A stretch of 7,772 nucleotides of DNA. It comes from Chloroflexota bacterium (GTDB lineage: Bacteria; Chloroflexota; Anaerolineae; Caldilineales; Caldilineaceae). Below, one piece after another: positions 1-7,772 of the stretch. The notes below the pieces were generated by a model that saw only the letters and a program-made list of their open reading frames with translations, had not been told where the DNA came from and did no database searches. Every line of letters begins with the position of its first letter. The stretch's first letter is position 1. Where the stretch lies: assembly GCA_003577005.1 (NCBI GenBank), contig QEUW01000357.1:1-7772 (forward strand). The letters are read 5' to 3'. The position numbers and the translations under genes are program-made.

Positions 1-3000
1 AGCGTGGGGGATACGCTCAATTATTCGGTGCAGCGCCAGGCGGTGGCAGCCTTTGGCGAAGTAGACGAGATCCTGGCGCCGCCGCTCCTCTCGCTCTTTA
101 TCAGCCTGGGCGCAACCGATGAGGGACCGGCGGCGGACGAAGCAGCGGCCAACGAGCAGGCGCAACAACTACAGGAATTGACCACCGGTGGGCTGTCCAG
201 TGTCCTCGCCGTGCTCGAAGGAGGGCTACCCGGCATCACCATGGAGCGGTACGAGCAACTCAAAAATGAGGCCGCCGCCGAACCGCTCATCGATGCCGTG
301 GCCGGTTCGATCCTCTTTCCCACCATCATCCGCAACACCAACACCGGCCAGGGTGAGCCGCTGGGTTTTGTCTTTGCCGTCAACCAGGACTACGACGAGC
401 AGTTTGGCATCACCACAATCGAGGGCGAACCGGTGACGATGGACGTACTCCAGCCAGGCGTCGGCAATATCTTTGCCCAGGCGTCCAACGTCTTTGGTAT
501 GGCCCAGGACCTGGCCCGCCGCGCCGGGATCAACGTCAATATCTCCGACGCCGTGATGGCGGTGGCCGGGTTGGGCGCCGTGCTCACCGGAGCCGGCGAC
601 GAGGCGCAGATCGACCTGGAGCAACTGAGCATCAGCACCGAGACGCTCGAATCGCTGGGCATCGACACCGCGCCGTTGCGCGAACAGGGCATCGAAGAAG
701 TGTCACTCGCGTCCCTGGGGATCACAACTGACACGCTGCAATCAATCGGCGTGACGACCACGACCCTCGACTCCGGCGCGATCCTCAGCAATACGCTGGG
801 TCTCGACACCGGGCAGATCGTCTCGGCCACCAACAACCTGTTGGGCTCGTTCAACCTCAACACCCTAGGCCGCGAGATCGACCGCGCACTCGAACCGTTT
901 GGCCTGCAACTGCGCCAGGGGGACATCTATCTCAACCGGCTGGGCGCCCAACAACTGGACGCCCGTGTCGGCGATGTGCTCGAAATCTATGTCGGCCCGC
1001 TGCCCATCCCAGTTCGTGTCAAGGGGATTGTGGAGGAGGCCGGGCCGGTGGGCGCCCTCTTGCCGGTAGTGATGATGCGGCTCGACGAGGCGCAAAAGCT
1101 CTTCTTTATGAATGGTAAGGTCAACAACATCCTCGTCTCGAATGTGGGCGATGCCATGAGCGGGATCGAACACACGGCGGCGGTGAGTGACCGTCTGCGT
1201 GTGTTGGCGATGGATGAAGATGCCCTCAACCAGGTCGTCGCCGTTCTGCGCCGCCCCGAGGTGAACTCGGCGCTGGCCACTGCCGCCGGACGCTACCGGG
1301 CCGAGATGTTTGGCGGGCCCGGCGAAGGGCCACCCCCGATCCTGGCCGGGTTGATTGAGAACATTTCCAATATGGGCGCCACCGCCGACCTGGTCGAGGC
1401 ATTACCCGCCGAACTCGCACAGCCAGGGGTCAGCGCCGGTTTGCGGGCGGCCCTGGCCGACACTGGGATTCGCAGTTGGCTGCTCGAACCGGACACCTTA
1501 CCCGCCGAGGCCCGGAGCGAACTCCAGAGCGCCTTTAGCAACCTGAATCAGTTCGATGTCATCGATGGTCTCAACAAACAGACGGTGCTGACGGTGGCCG
1601 ATGTGGGGGGCGCGGTCTTCTCGTCCATCTTTAGCCTCTTTGGCATCTTTTCGATCCTGGCGGCGGTGATGCTGATCTTTCTGATCTTTGTCATGCTGGC
1701 GACGGAGCGGCGCAGCGAAATGGGTATTGCGCGCGCCATCGGCGTCCAACGATCTCACCTGGTGCAGATGTTTGTGACCGAAGGGATGGTCTACGACCTG
1801 ATTGCGGCGGCGCTAGGGGTGGCGCTCGGTCTGGCTGTCTCGTATGCCATGATCGGCTTTCTCGGCAACCTGATCAACAACGTTGCGGAAGGTGTGGGCG
1901 GTGGCGTGGGTGTCTTGCAGTTTTACTTCCGCGCCGCACCAGCTTCGATTGTTATCGGCTATTGTCTGGGTGTGTTGCTTACCTTTCTCGTGGTCACCTT
2001 TGCCTCGTGGCGGGTGAGCCGGTTGAATATCGTCGCCGCCATCCGTGACCTGCCCGAGAGCGCCAACGCCCGCCGTTTTACCATCGTCACCAGAGTCTGG
2101 CGTTGGGCGTTTGGGCCGTTGTTGATCATGGCCGGCGTCCTATTGATTCTGGTGGATGTCAATAACGTCACCTACTGGCAGCTTGGCGCCAGTTTGGTCT
2201 TGACCGGTGTCATGTTGTTGGCCGAACGGCTGCTCGAAAGGACAACCATGCGCCGCGGCCAGATCGGGCGACTGGTCTACACGGTCATCGGGCTGGGGTT
2301 GCTGGTCATCTGGGGCGTGCCGTGGAATGACCTGTTGGGCCGCTCAGTCATGGATATTGTCCAGTCGGACCAGGCCTGGGCGCTGCTCTCGTTTGCGCTG
2401 CGCGGCCCATTGCTCATCTTGGGCGCCATCATGGTGATCATGTTCAACGCCGACGTCTTCACCTGGATCATCAACCGGGTGTTGGGTGGCGTTGGGGCCT
2501 TGACCCCTGTGCTCAAGACGGCGGTGGCCTACCCGCTCAGCGCCCGTTTCCGCACGGGAATGGCGATGGTGATGTTTGCGATGATCATCGCCACGGTCGT
2601 CATCATGGCGCTCGTGATCCGGGCGACGCAGACGCTGGTAGTGATGGATGAGACCGAGAGCGCCGGCTTTGAGATTTCGACCTCTAACACGCTGCTCAGC
2701 TTCTTCAACCCGCTGCGCGACCTGGAGGCCGAAATCCCGCAGCTCGTGGATGAGTATCCGCGGCTGGCCGATATTGCCGTCGTGGGCGCCGTAGCTGAAC
2801 AGGACGTGCAGGCTCGCCCCGAGGTAGCCGGGGGCGGTGAACAGTCGTGGCGGCGTACCAGCCTGGTGGGGGTCAATGCCGGCTATCTCACCCAGGCGGA
2901 GGGGGTCTACTCCTTCCAGGCGCGGGCGCCGGGCTATGAGAGCGATGCCGCCGTCTGGCAGGCCTTACGCGAGCGGGACAATGTGGCAATTGTGCTGCCC

Positions 3001-3828
3001 GGTCTGTTGGAGCCGGAACCAGGAGAGTTTGGCGACGGCCCGCCCGACGAATTCCGCCGCCTACAGCTAACCGGCGTGTCGTTGGAGAGTGGCGTGCTGC
3101 CCGAACTCTATCTTGACGTGCGGACGGCGCCGACCGACGATCCATTTGGCCAGACCAGCCAGGAGGCGCCGGTACAGCGTCTACAAGTGATCGGTGTCCT
3201 GCGTGAAAGCTCAAATCGCGCCGGCGGTCCGATCCAGACCAATCTGAGCACGCTGGCTCTGGTCACCGGTGCGCCGGTCAATCCCGAAACCTTCTATATT
3301 AAGGTGCGTGAAGGAGCCGATGTGCGGGCAGTGCAGCAGGAGACCGAACGGGCCTTTCTCGGCAACGGCATCAACGTCACCATCCTGGCCGAGAGCTTTG
3401 CAGCGGGGCAGAACATCACCCGCGGCATCCTGAGCCTCTTCCAGGGCTTTATGGCGTTGGGTCTGCTAGTGGGGATCGCTGCGTTGGGGGTGATCAGCAC
3501 ACGGACGGTGGTGGAGCGCCGGCAGCAGATCGGCGTCTTGCGCGCCATCGGTTTTCAGTCGCGCATGGTGGCGCTCTCGCTGGTGCTGGAGGCCAGCTTT
3601 ATCGCTCTGGCCGGTCTGCTCATCGGGGCAGGGGTTGGCATCTTGCTGGGCAACAGCATCGTGCGCACCTTCTTCACCGCACTGACACCGGAAACCCAGT
3701 TTAGCATCCCCTGGCTGCCGATTGGGCTGATCCTGCTGGTGGCGTACGGTTTCTCGCTGCTGACCACCATCGTCCCGGCTTACCAGGCGGGGCGGATCTA
3801 TCCGGCCGAGGCGCTGCGGTATGAGTAG
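1..3828 (+). CDS. MacB/FtsX-type ABC transporter permease, 5'-truncated by window edge
   Basis: Membrane subunit of an ABC transporter of the FtsX/MacB/LolCE superfamily. The ATPase partner is not in the window and the substrate is unknown. The frame is open to base 1, so the start is off-window; the GTG at 4 is not a convincing start. Numbering from that GTG: residues 1-535 form a large extracytoplasmic domain, with a MacB-like beta-rich core around 305-400. The first FtsX helices lie at about 540-566, 594-620 and 647-672, followed by middle hydrophobic segments at about 703-720, 725-741, 757-772, 796-815 and 852-874. A second ectodomain spans 875-1139, and the second FtsX helices lie at about 1141-1165, 1190-1216 and 1237-1259. 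Both FtsX units carry the same cytoplasmic coupling motif, ERRxxxGxxRAIG, at 568-580 and 1171-1183. The visible protein starts in GDTLNYSV-like sequence that normally follows TM1, so roughly a TM helix plus a short tail is missing. A decapeptide repeat lies at 205-264. The gene ends at TAG in front of a hairpin. Confidence 0.9.
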   Translation, partial: SVGDTLNYSVQRQAVAAFGEVDEILAPPLLSLFISLGATDEGPAADEAAANEQAQQLQELTTGGLSSVLAVLEGGLPGITMERYEQLKNEAAAEPLIDAVAGSILFPTIIRNTNTGQGEPLGFVFAVNQDYDEQFGITTIEGEPVTMDVLQPGVGNIFAQASNVFGMAQDLARRAGINVNISDAVMAVAGLGAVLTGAGDEAQIDLEQLSISTETLESLGIDTAPLREQGIEEVSLASLGITTDTLQSIGVTTTTLDSGAILSNTLGLDTGQIVSATNNLLGSFNLNTLGREIDRALEPFGLQLRQGDIYLNRLGAQQLDARVGDVLEIYVGPLPIPVRVKGIVEEAGPVGALLPVVMMRLDEAQKLFFMNGKVNNILVSNVGDAMSGIEHTAAVSDRLRVLAMDEDALNQVVAVLRRPEVNSALATAAGRYRAEMFGGPGEGPPPILAGLIENISNMGATADLVEALPAELAQPGVSAGLRAALADTGIRSWLLEPDTLPAEARSELQSAFSNLNQFDVIDGLNKQTVLTVADVGGAVFSSIFSLFGIFSILAAVMLIFLIFVMLATERRSEMGIARAIGVQRSHLVQMFVTEGMVYDLIAAALGVALGLAVSYAMIGFLGNLINNVAEGVGGGVGVLQFYFRAAPASIVIGYCLGVLLTFLVVTFASWRVSRLNIVAAIRDLPESANARRFTIVTRVWRWAFGPLLIMAGVLLILVDVNNVTYWQLGASLVLTGVMLLAERLLERTTMRRGQIGRLVYTVIGLGLLVIWGVPWNDLLGRSVMDIVQSDQAWALLSFALRGPLLILGAIMVIMFNADVFTWIINRVLGGVGALTPVLKTAVAYPLSARFRTGMAMVMFAMIIATVVIMALVIRATQTLVVMDETESAGFEISTSNTLLSFFNPLRDLEAEIPQLVDEYPRLADIAVVGAVAEQDVQARPEVAGGGEQSWRRTSLVGVNAGYLTQAEGVYSFQARAPGYESDAAVWQALRERDNVAIVLPGLLEPEPGEFGDGPPDEFRRLQLTGVSLESGVLPELYLDVRTAPTDDPFGQTSQEAPVQRLQVIGVLRESSNRAGGPIQTNLSTLALVTGAPVNPETFYIKVREGADVRAVQQETERAFLGNGINVTILAESFAAGQNITRGILSLFQGFMALGLLVGIAALGVISTRTVVERRQQIGVLRAIGFQSRMVALSLVLEASFIALAGLLIGAGVGILLGNSIVRTFFTALTPETQFSIPWLPIGLILLVAYGFSLLTTIVPAYQAGRIYPAEALRYE
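616..795 (+). repeat. Six tandem decapeptide repeats in permease ectodomain
   Basis: Within the permease, residues 205-264 (numbered from the GTG at 4) divide into six consecutive 10-residue units, each starting with Leu: LEQLSISTET, LESLGIDTAP, LREQGIEEVS, LASLGITTDT, LQSIGVTTTT, LDSGAILSNT. The consensus is roughly LxSLGIxTxT. A hydrophobic residue recurs every five residues (L1, I/V6). Units 3 and 6 are degenerate. The DNA is not a perfect repeat, so the duplication is old or kept at protein level. A short solenoid or a set of helical turns are both possible. Confidence 0.75.
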
Positions 3829-3838
3829 CCGGTGAGAA

Positions 3839-3891
3839 AATCTTCCTCAATCTCTTTAGAAACAGGGAGATTGAGGAGATTGAGGAAGATT
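3839..3891. terminator. Probable bidirectional intrinsic terminator between convergent genes
   Basis: A perfect 16-bp inverted repeat pairs 3839-3854 with 3876-3891 across a 21-nt loop, starting 11 bases after the permease stop. On the plus strand it is followed by a GGG and then a T-rich run (3895-3901). On the minus strand the stem runs directly into TTCTC. The loop and the 3' arm contain two tandem copies of the 9-mer GAGATTGAG (3867-3875, 3876-3884), so the 5' arm can also pair in a shifted register. The position between two converging genes fits a shared terminator. The stem is less GC-rich than is usual for a terminator. Confidence 0.6.
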
Positions 3892-3901
3892 GGGTTTCTT
3901 T

Positions 3902-3985
3902 GGTGCGTTGCACTCGCAGAGTGCGATGCATCTAGAGGGTAGTCGGAGCACCGAGGTGCATCGCACTCTGCGAGTGCAACGCACC
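3902..3985. repeat. Perfect 29-bp inverted repeat with nested palindromes
   Basis: Bases 3902-3930 are the exact reverse complement of 3957-3985, separated by 26 bases. Each arm holds its own small palindrome, GCACTC-GCA-GAGTGC, and the central spacer holds TCGG-AGCA-CCGA at 3943-3954. The element can therefore form one long hairpin or three small ones. It ends 7 bases before the stop codon of the minus-strand desulfurase. Neither side has a T-tract directly after the stem, so it looks more like a dispersed palindromic (REP/MITE-like) element than a plain terminator, although it may help stop or protect the desulfurase transcript. There is no coding potential for a transposase. Confidence 0.8.
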
Positions 3986-3992
3986 GGCCCCG

Positions 3993-5168
3993 TTACGAGG
4001 CCCCGCGCAACTGCTCCACAATGGCGGGCAACTTCTCCAGCACATAGGTTATATCTTCCGGCTGGTTGCTGTGACCCAACGTGAGGCGTAGACCGCCCAC
4101 GGCGTCGGCTGCCGAAACGCCGATAGCTTCGAGCACATGGCTGGGCCGTTGGGCGGCGCTCATACAGGCGCTGCCGCTACTGGCGGCCACCCCGGCCAGG
4201 TCTAGCCCGATAAGTACGCCCTGCGCCTCGACGCCGCTGATGATAAAGCTGGCGTGGTTGTCGAGCCGCTGGGTGGGCGAACCGGTAAGCCGGGCGCCTT
4301 CCACGCTTTCGAGGATGCCGCCGATCAATTGGTCGCGCAGCACGCGCAGTCGGGCGTTCTCGGTCGGGCGCTCTGCCTCAGCCAGTTCCAACGCCTTCGC
4401 CAGACCCACAATGAGGGGGACATTCTCGGTGCCGGCGCGACGGCTCTGCTCGTGGCTCCCGCCGGTAAGGATGGGGAGAAAGGGCGTCCCCTGGCGCAGG
4501 TAGAGAAAACCGACTCCTTTCGGTCCATAGAATTTGTGGGCGCTGGTGCTGAGCGCATCTACCTGCAACGCAGCCACCTTGAGGGGCAGCTTGCCGGTCG
4601 CCTGGACCGCATCGGTGTGGAAGGGAACCCCGCGTGCCCGGCAGAGGGCGCCGATCTCGCCGACCGGCTGGATCGCGCCGATTTCGTTGTTGGCGTACAT
4701 AATGCTTACCAGCGCCACATTCGCACCATCGCCTAGCGCCGCTTCGACGTCAGCCAAGGAGATGAGGCCATCGCTATCCACCGGCAGCACGGTCAAGGCA
4801 AAGCCAAAGTGGTCGCGCATCGCCTCCGCCGTACGGAGCACTGCGCTGTGCTCGATTGCTGAGGTGATGATGCGGTTGGCGCCGGTGGCCGCCCGGCGCG
4901 CCAGCGCAATGCCGCGTAGTGCAGTATTATCCCCCTCGCTGCCCCCGCTCGTAAAGATGATCTCGGCGGGCCGAGCGCCGATGATCTCCGCCACCTTGCG
5001 CCTGGCCAGTTCCAGCGCCACATTCGAGCGCCGGCCCAGGCTATGGATGCTCGACGGATTGCCATAGTGCTCGCTAAAATAGGGTAACATCTCTGCAACC
5101 ACATCCGGGCGGACTGGGGTCGTGGCCGAATGATCGAGATAGATGGTGGGACGCGCCGGCTTGTTCAT
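3993..5168 (-). CDS. iscS: Cysteine desulfurase (IscS/NifS-type, class V aminotransferase fold)
   Basis: PLP enzyme that converts L-cysteine to L-alanine and passes the sulfur as a persulfide to Fe-S cluster assembly or tRNA thiolation partners in the cytoplasm. At 391 residues it matches the usual length of group I enzymes. Visible landmarks are the N-terminal YLDHSATTPV; the PLP-stacking His107; Asn160; Asp186 and Gln189, which contact the cofactor ring; the Schiff-base Lys212 in SAHKFYGPKG; RRAGTENV at 243-250; and the catalytic Cys335 in SGSACMSA. Arg361 in RLTLG is the likely substrate carboxylate binder. An in-frame TGA lies four codons upstream of the ATG with no other start between, so this start is the earliest possible; the SD is weak. 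No iscR, iscU, sufC or mnmA neighbour is visible, so the symbol names the family (nifS would serve as well) and the partner pathway is open. It converges on the permease and diverges from hppA. Confidence 0.95.
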   Translation of the reverse strand: MNKPARPTIYLDHSATTPVRPDVVAEMLPYFSEHYGNPSSIHSLGRRSNVALELARRKVAEIIGARPAEIIFTSGGSEGDNTALRGIALARRAATGANRIITSAIEHSAVLRTAEAMRDHFGFALTVLPVDSDGLISLADVEAALGDGANVALVSIMYANNEIGAIQPVGEIGALCRARGVPFHTDAVQATGKLPLKVAALQVDALSTSAHKFYGPKGVGFLYLRQGTPFLPILTGGSHEQSRRAGTENVPLIVGLAKALELAEAERPTENARLRVLRDQLIGGILESVEGARLTGSPTQRLDNHASFIISGVEAQGVLIGLDLAGVAASSGSACMSAAQRPSHVLEAIGVSAADAVGGLRLTLGHSNQPEDITYVLEKLPAIVEQLRGAS

Positions 5169-5208
5169 GGTCTTCGCTCAGGAAAGCTCAAGAAAATGTT
5201 AAGAAAAT

Positions 5209-5237
5209 TTGCTTTCACGATCCATTCAAATTACAAT
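5209..5237 (+). promoter_or_regulatory. Sigma70-like promoter for hppA
   Basis: TTGCTT at 5209-5214 (3/6 match to the -35 consensus) and TACAAT at 5232-5237 (5/6 match to the -10) are separated by exactly 17 bases in a locally AT-rich stretch. A start near 5244 would give a leader of about 175 nt before the hppA start codon. No equally good minus-strand promoter for the desulfurase was found in this spacer. This assignment comes from motif matching only. Confidence 0.55.
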
Positions 5238-5263
5238 GTCACAACCTTCTGCTTGTGAAAGTA
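5210..5263. promoter_or_regulatory. Candidate operator: 11-bp inverted repeat around the hppA promoter
   Basis: TGCTTTCACGA (5210-5220) and TTGTGAAAGTA (5253-5263) are inverted copies matching at 9 of 11 positions, with a perfect CTTTCAC/GTGAAAG core. The first overlaps the -35 box and the second lies just after the predicted start of transcription. The centres are 43 bp apart, close to four helical turns, so two bound dimers could face the same side. The factor is unknown and the match could be by chance. Confidence 0.3.
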
Positions 5264-5289
5264 ATCTCAATCACGGAGTAGGCAAAAGG

Positions 5290-5391
5290 ATGGTGCAGCG
5301 ACGGCATCATCAGCAGAGAGACCGGCAAAGGTGCCTGACTAGCCATCGCACGGCAACCATTATCAATTCACCATTTACCATTCACCATTAA
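5290..5391 (+). other. Possible 33-codon leader ORF upstream of hppA
   Basis: An ATG at 5290 opens a 33-codon frame ending at TAA 5389-5391, 12 bases before the hppA Shine-Dalgarno. A GGAG at 5275-5278 sits 11 bases upstream, a little far for a ribosome site. The peptide is basic and polar (rich in His, Gln, Arg and Thr, with HHQQR near the start) and resembles no family I know. It lies wholly inside the predicted leader. It could be a translated leader peptide or a chance ORF; chance is somewhat more likely. Confidence 0.2.
5366..5386. repeat. Three tandem heptamers (ATTYACC) in hppA leader
   Basis: ATTCACC, ATTTACC and ATTCACC follow each other without gaps at 5366-5386, and a further ATT starts a fourth unit. 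They lie about 17 bases upstream of the hppA Shine-Dalgarno. As RNA the stretch is G-free and unstructured, which may keep the ribosome site open. Short tandem arrays like this are also typical of slippage in intergenic DNA. Confidence 0.6.
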
Positions 5392-5403
5392 ACAGATTCT
5401 TTC

Positions 5404-5418
5404 AAGGAGGAAAGTCTC

Positions 5419-5421
<3 letters not shown>
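5404..5421 (+). promoter_or_regulatory. Strong ribosome binding site deciding a TTG start for hppA
   Basis: AAGGAGG (5404-5410), a full match to the anti-Shine-Dalgarno, lies exactly eight bases before the TTG at 5419-5421. No ATG or GTG in this frame has comparable support nearby. The encoded N-terminus runs directly into the first membrane helix, as expected for the family. Confidence 0.85.
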
Positions 5422-7497
<2,076 letters not shown>

Positions 7498-7526
7498 CCG
7501 GCGCAGCGACACCGCCACGGACTCGG

Positions 7527-7622
7527 ATAGACCGCGGAGGGGCGGATTGGGCTGATAGCTGCGGATTTGTTGGCACGATTCATCCGACAGTATCCGCCCG
7601 ATCCGCTGCATGTGCGGTCTAT
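7527..7622. repeat. Long imperfect hairpin between hppA and the activator gene
   Basis: Three nested stems stack into one structure of about 96 nt. The outer stem is 9 perfect pairs (7527-7535 with 7614-7622). The middle one is 16 positions (7542-7557 with 7591-7606) with 14 Watson-Crick pairs, one G-U and one mismatch. The inner one is 3+5 pairs (7559-7566 with 7582-7590, one bulged base). The apical loop is 7567-7581. It starts 29 bases after the hppA stop and ends 27 bases before the activator ATG. There is no T-tract after it, so it is not a classical terminator. It may be a 3'-end stabiliser, a leader structure for the activator, or a dispersed palindromic element. Confidence 0.65.
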
Positions 7623-7649
7623 TACGGTCGGAGAGTGGGAAAGCTGCTT

Positions 7650-7772
7650 ATGACACAACGGTTGGAACTTGCGCTCCTCGGCAGCCCGGAGGTTCGGTTG
7701 GGGGAGCGACCTGTCACCGGCTTCCGGTCCAGCAAGGCGCAGGCGCTGCTCTACTACCTGGCGGCGAGCGGA
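7650..7772 (+). CDS. N-terminus of SARP/BTAD (AfsR-like) transcriptional activator, 3'-truncated by window edge
   Basis: The first 41 codons of a frame that runs off the right edge. The peptide begins [15 protein letters not shown], then [10 protein letters not shown] and [16 protein letters not shown]. This is the usual opening of the winged-helix DNA-binding domain of SARP-type activators: a beta-strand LxLLGxxxV, a short turn, then G-F-x-S-x-K-x-x-A-L-L-x-Y-L-A, the first helix. In the family this is followed by a bacterial transcriptional activator (TPR) domain and often an NTPase and more TPRs; none of that can be seen here. GGGA at 7637-7640 sits nine bases before the ATG. The frame is open further upstream, with a GTG at 7635, but that start has its nearest SD only one base away. 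Regulatory target unknown. Confidence 0.75.
   Translation, partial: MTQRLELALLGSPEVRLGERPVTGFRSSKAQALLYYLAASG

Noticed and set aside
4..6. GTG at 4-6 as the true permease start.
   Set aside because: The frame is open to base 1, no ribosome site is visible, and the N-terminal membrane helix expected for the family would be missing.
5169..5260. A minus-strand promoter for the desulfurase (TAACAT on the minus strand at 5196-5201).
   Set aside because: No -35-like hexamer at 16-18 bases; too weak to annotate.
5270..5345. CACGG...GGCAAA and nearby GACGGC suggested a c-di-GMP (GEMM) or similar riboswitch.
   Set aside because: The GAAA tetraloop and the GGACGCAAAGCC core are absent; only short words match.
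5315..5358. AGAGAG (5315-5320) and CGGCAACC (ending 5358) in the hppA leader recall fragments of a SAM-I riboswitch core.
   Set aside because: The GGGA/GGCCC pseudoknot parts, the AATTCC segment with its P3/P4 stems and the closing GATAAG-like strand are missing, and hppA is not a methionine-pathway gene.
7570..7598. TTGGCA at 7570-7575 as a -35 box for the activator gene.
   Set aside because: No acceptable -10 box at 16-18 bases; the word lies in the apical loop of the hairpin.
7635..7637. GTG at 7635 as an alternative start of the activator.
   Set aside because: The only SD-like sequence is one base away; the ATG at 7650 fits the usual N-terminus of the family better.

Overview
The window is GC-rich bacterial DNA. 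The best guess for its source is a member of the Chloroflexota (Caldilinea/Chloroflexus-like). That rests on gene style: a very large double-FtsX permease, the opening of an AfsR/SARP-type activator with an [18 protein letters not shown] start, and palindromic spacers between GC-rich genes. It is inferred from familiarity, not from a search.

Layout: (1) 1-3828 (+) is the 3' part of a large MacB/FtsX-type ABC transporter permease whose N-terminus lies left of the window. (2) 3829-3992 is a convergent spacer packed with two inverted repeats: a 16-bp-stem hairpin that probably terminates transcription in both directions, and a perfect 29-bp inverted repeat with nested palindromes. (3) 3993-5168 (-) is a complete PLP-dependent cysteine desulfurase (IscS/NifS type). 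(4) 5169-5418 is a divergent, relatively AT-rich intergenic region. It carries a good plus-strand sigma70-like promoter, an 11-bp inverted repeat around it, a possible 33-codon leader ORF, a heptamer repeat and a perfect Shine-Dalgarno. (5) 5419-7497 (+) is a complete membrane-bound ion-pumping pyrophosphatase (hppA) starting at TTG, with the sequence signature of the K+-dependent class. (6) 7498-7649 is a spacer dominated by one long imperfect hairpin of about 96 nt. (7) 7650-7772 (+) is the first 41 codons of a SARP/BTAD-type transcriptional activator, cut by the right edge.

The genes do not form one obvious pathway. The permease converges on the desulfurase, the desulfurase diverges from hppA, and the activator follows hppA behind its own structured leader. 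Sulfur mobilisation (desulfurase) and pyrophosphate-driven ion pumping (hppA) are housekeeping functions. I see no coherent new multi-gene system here. The less ordinary signals are the structured spacers, a decapeptide repeat inside the permease ectodomain, and the layout of the hppA leader.
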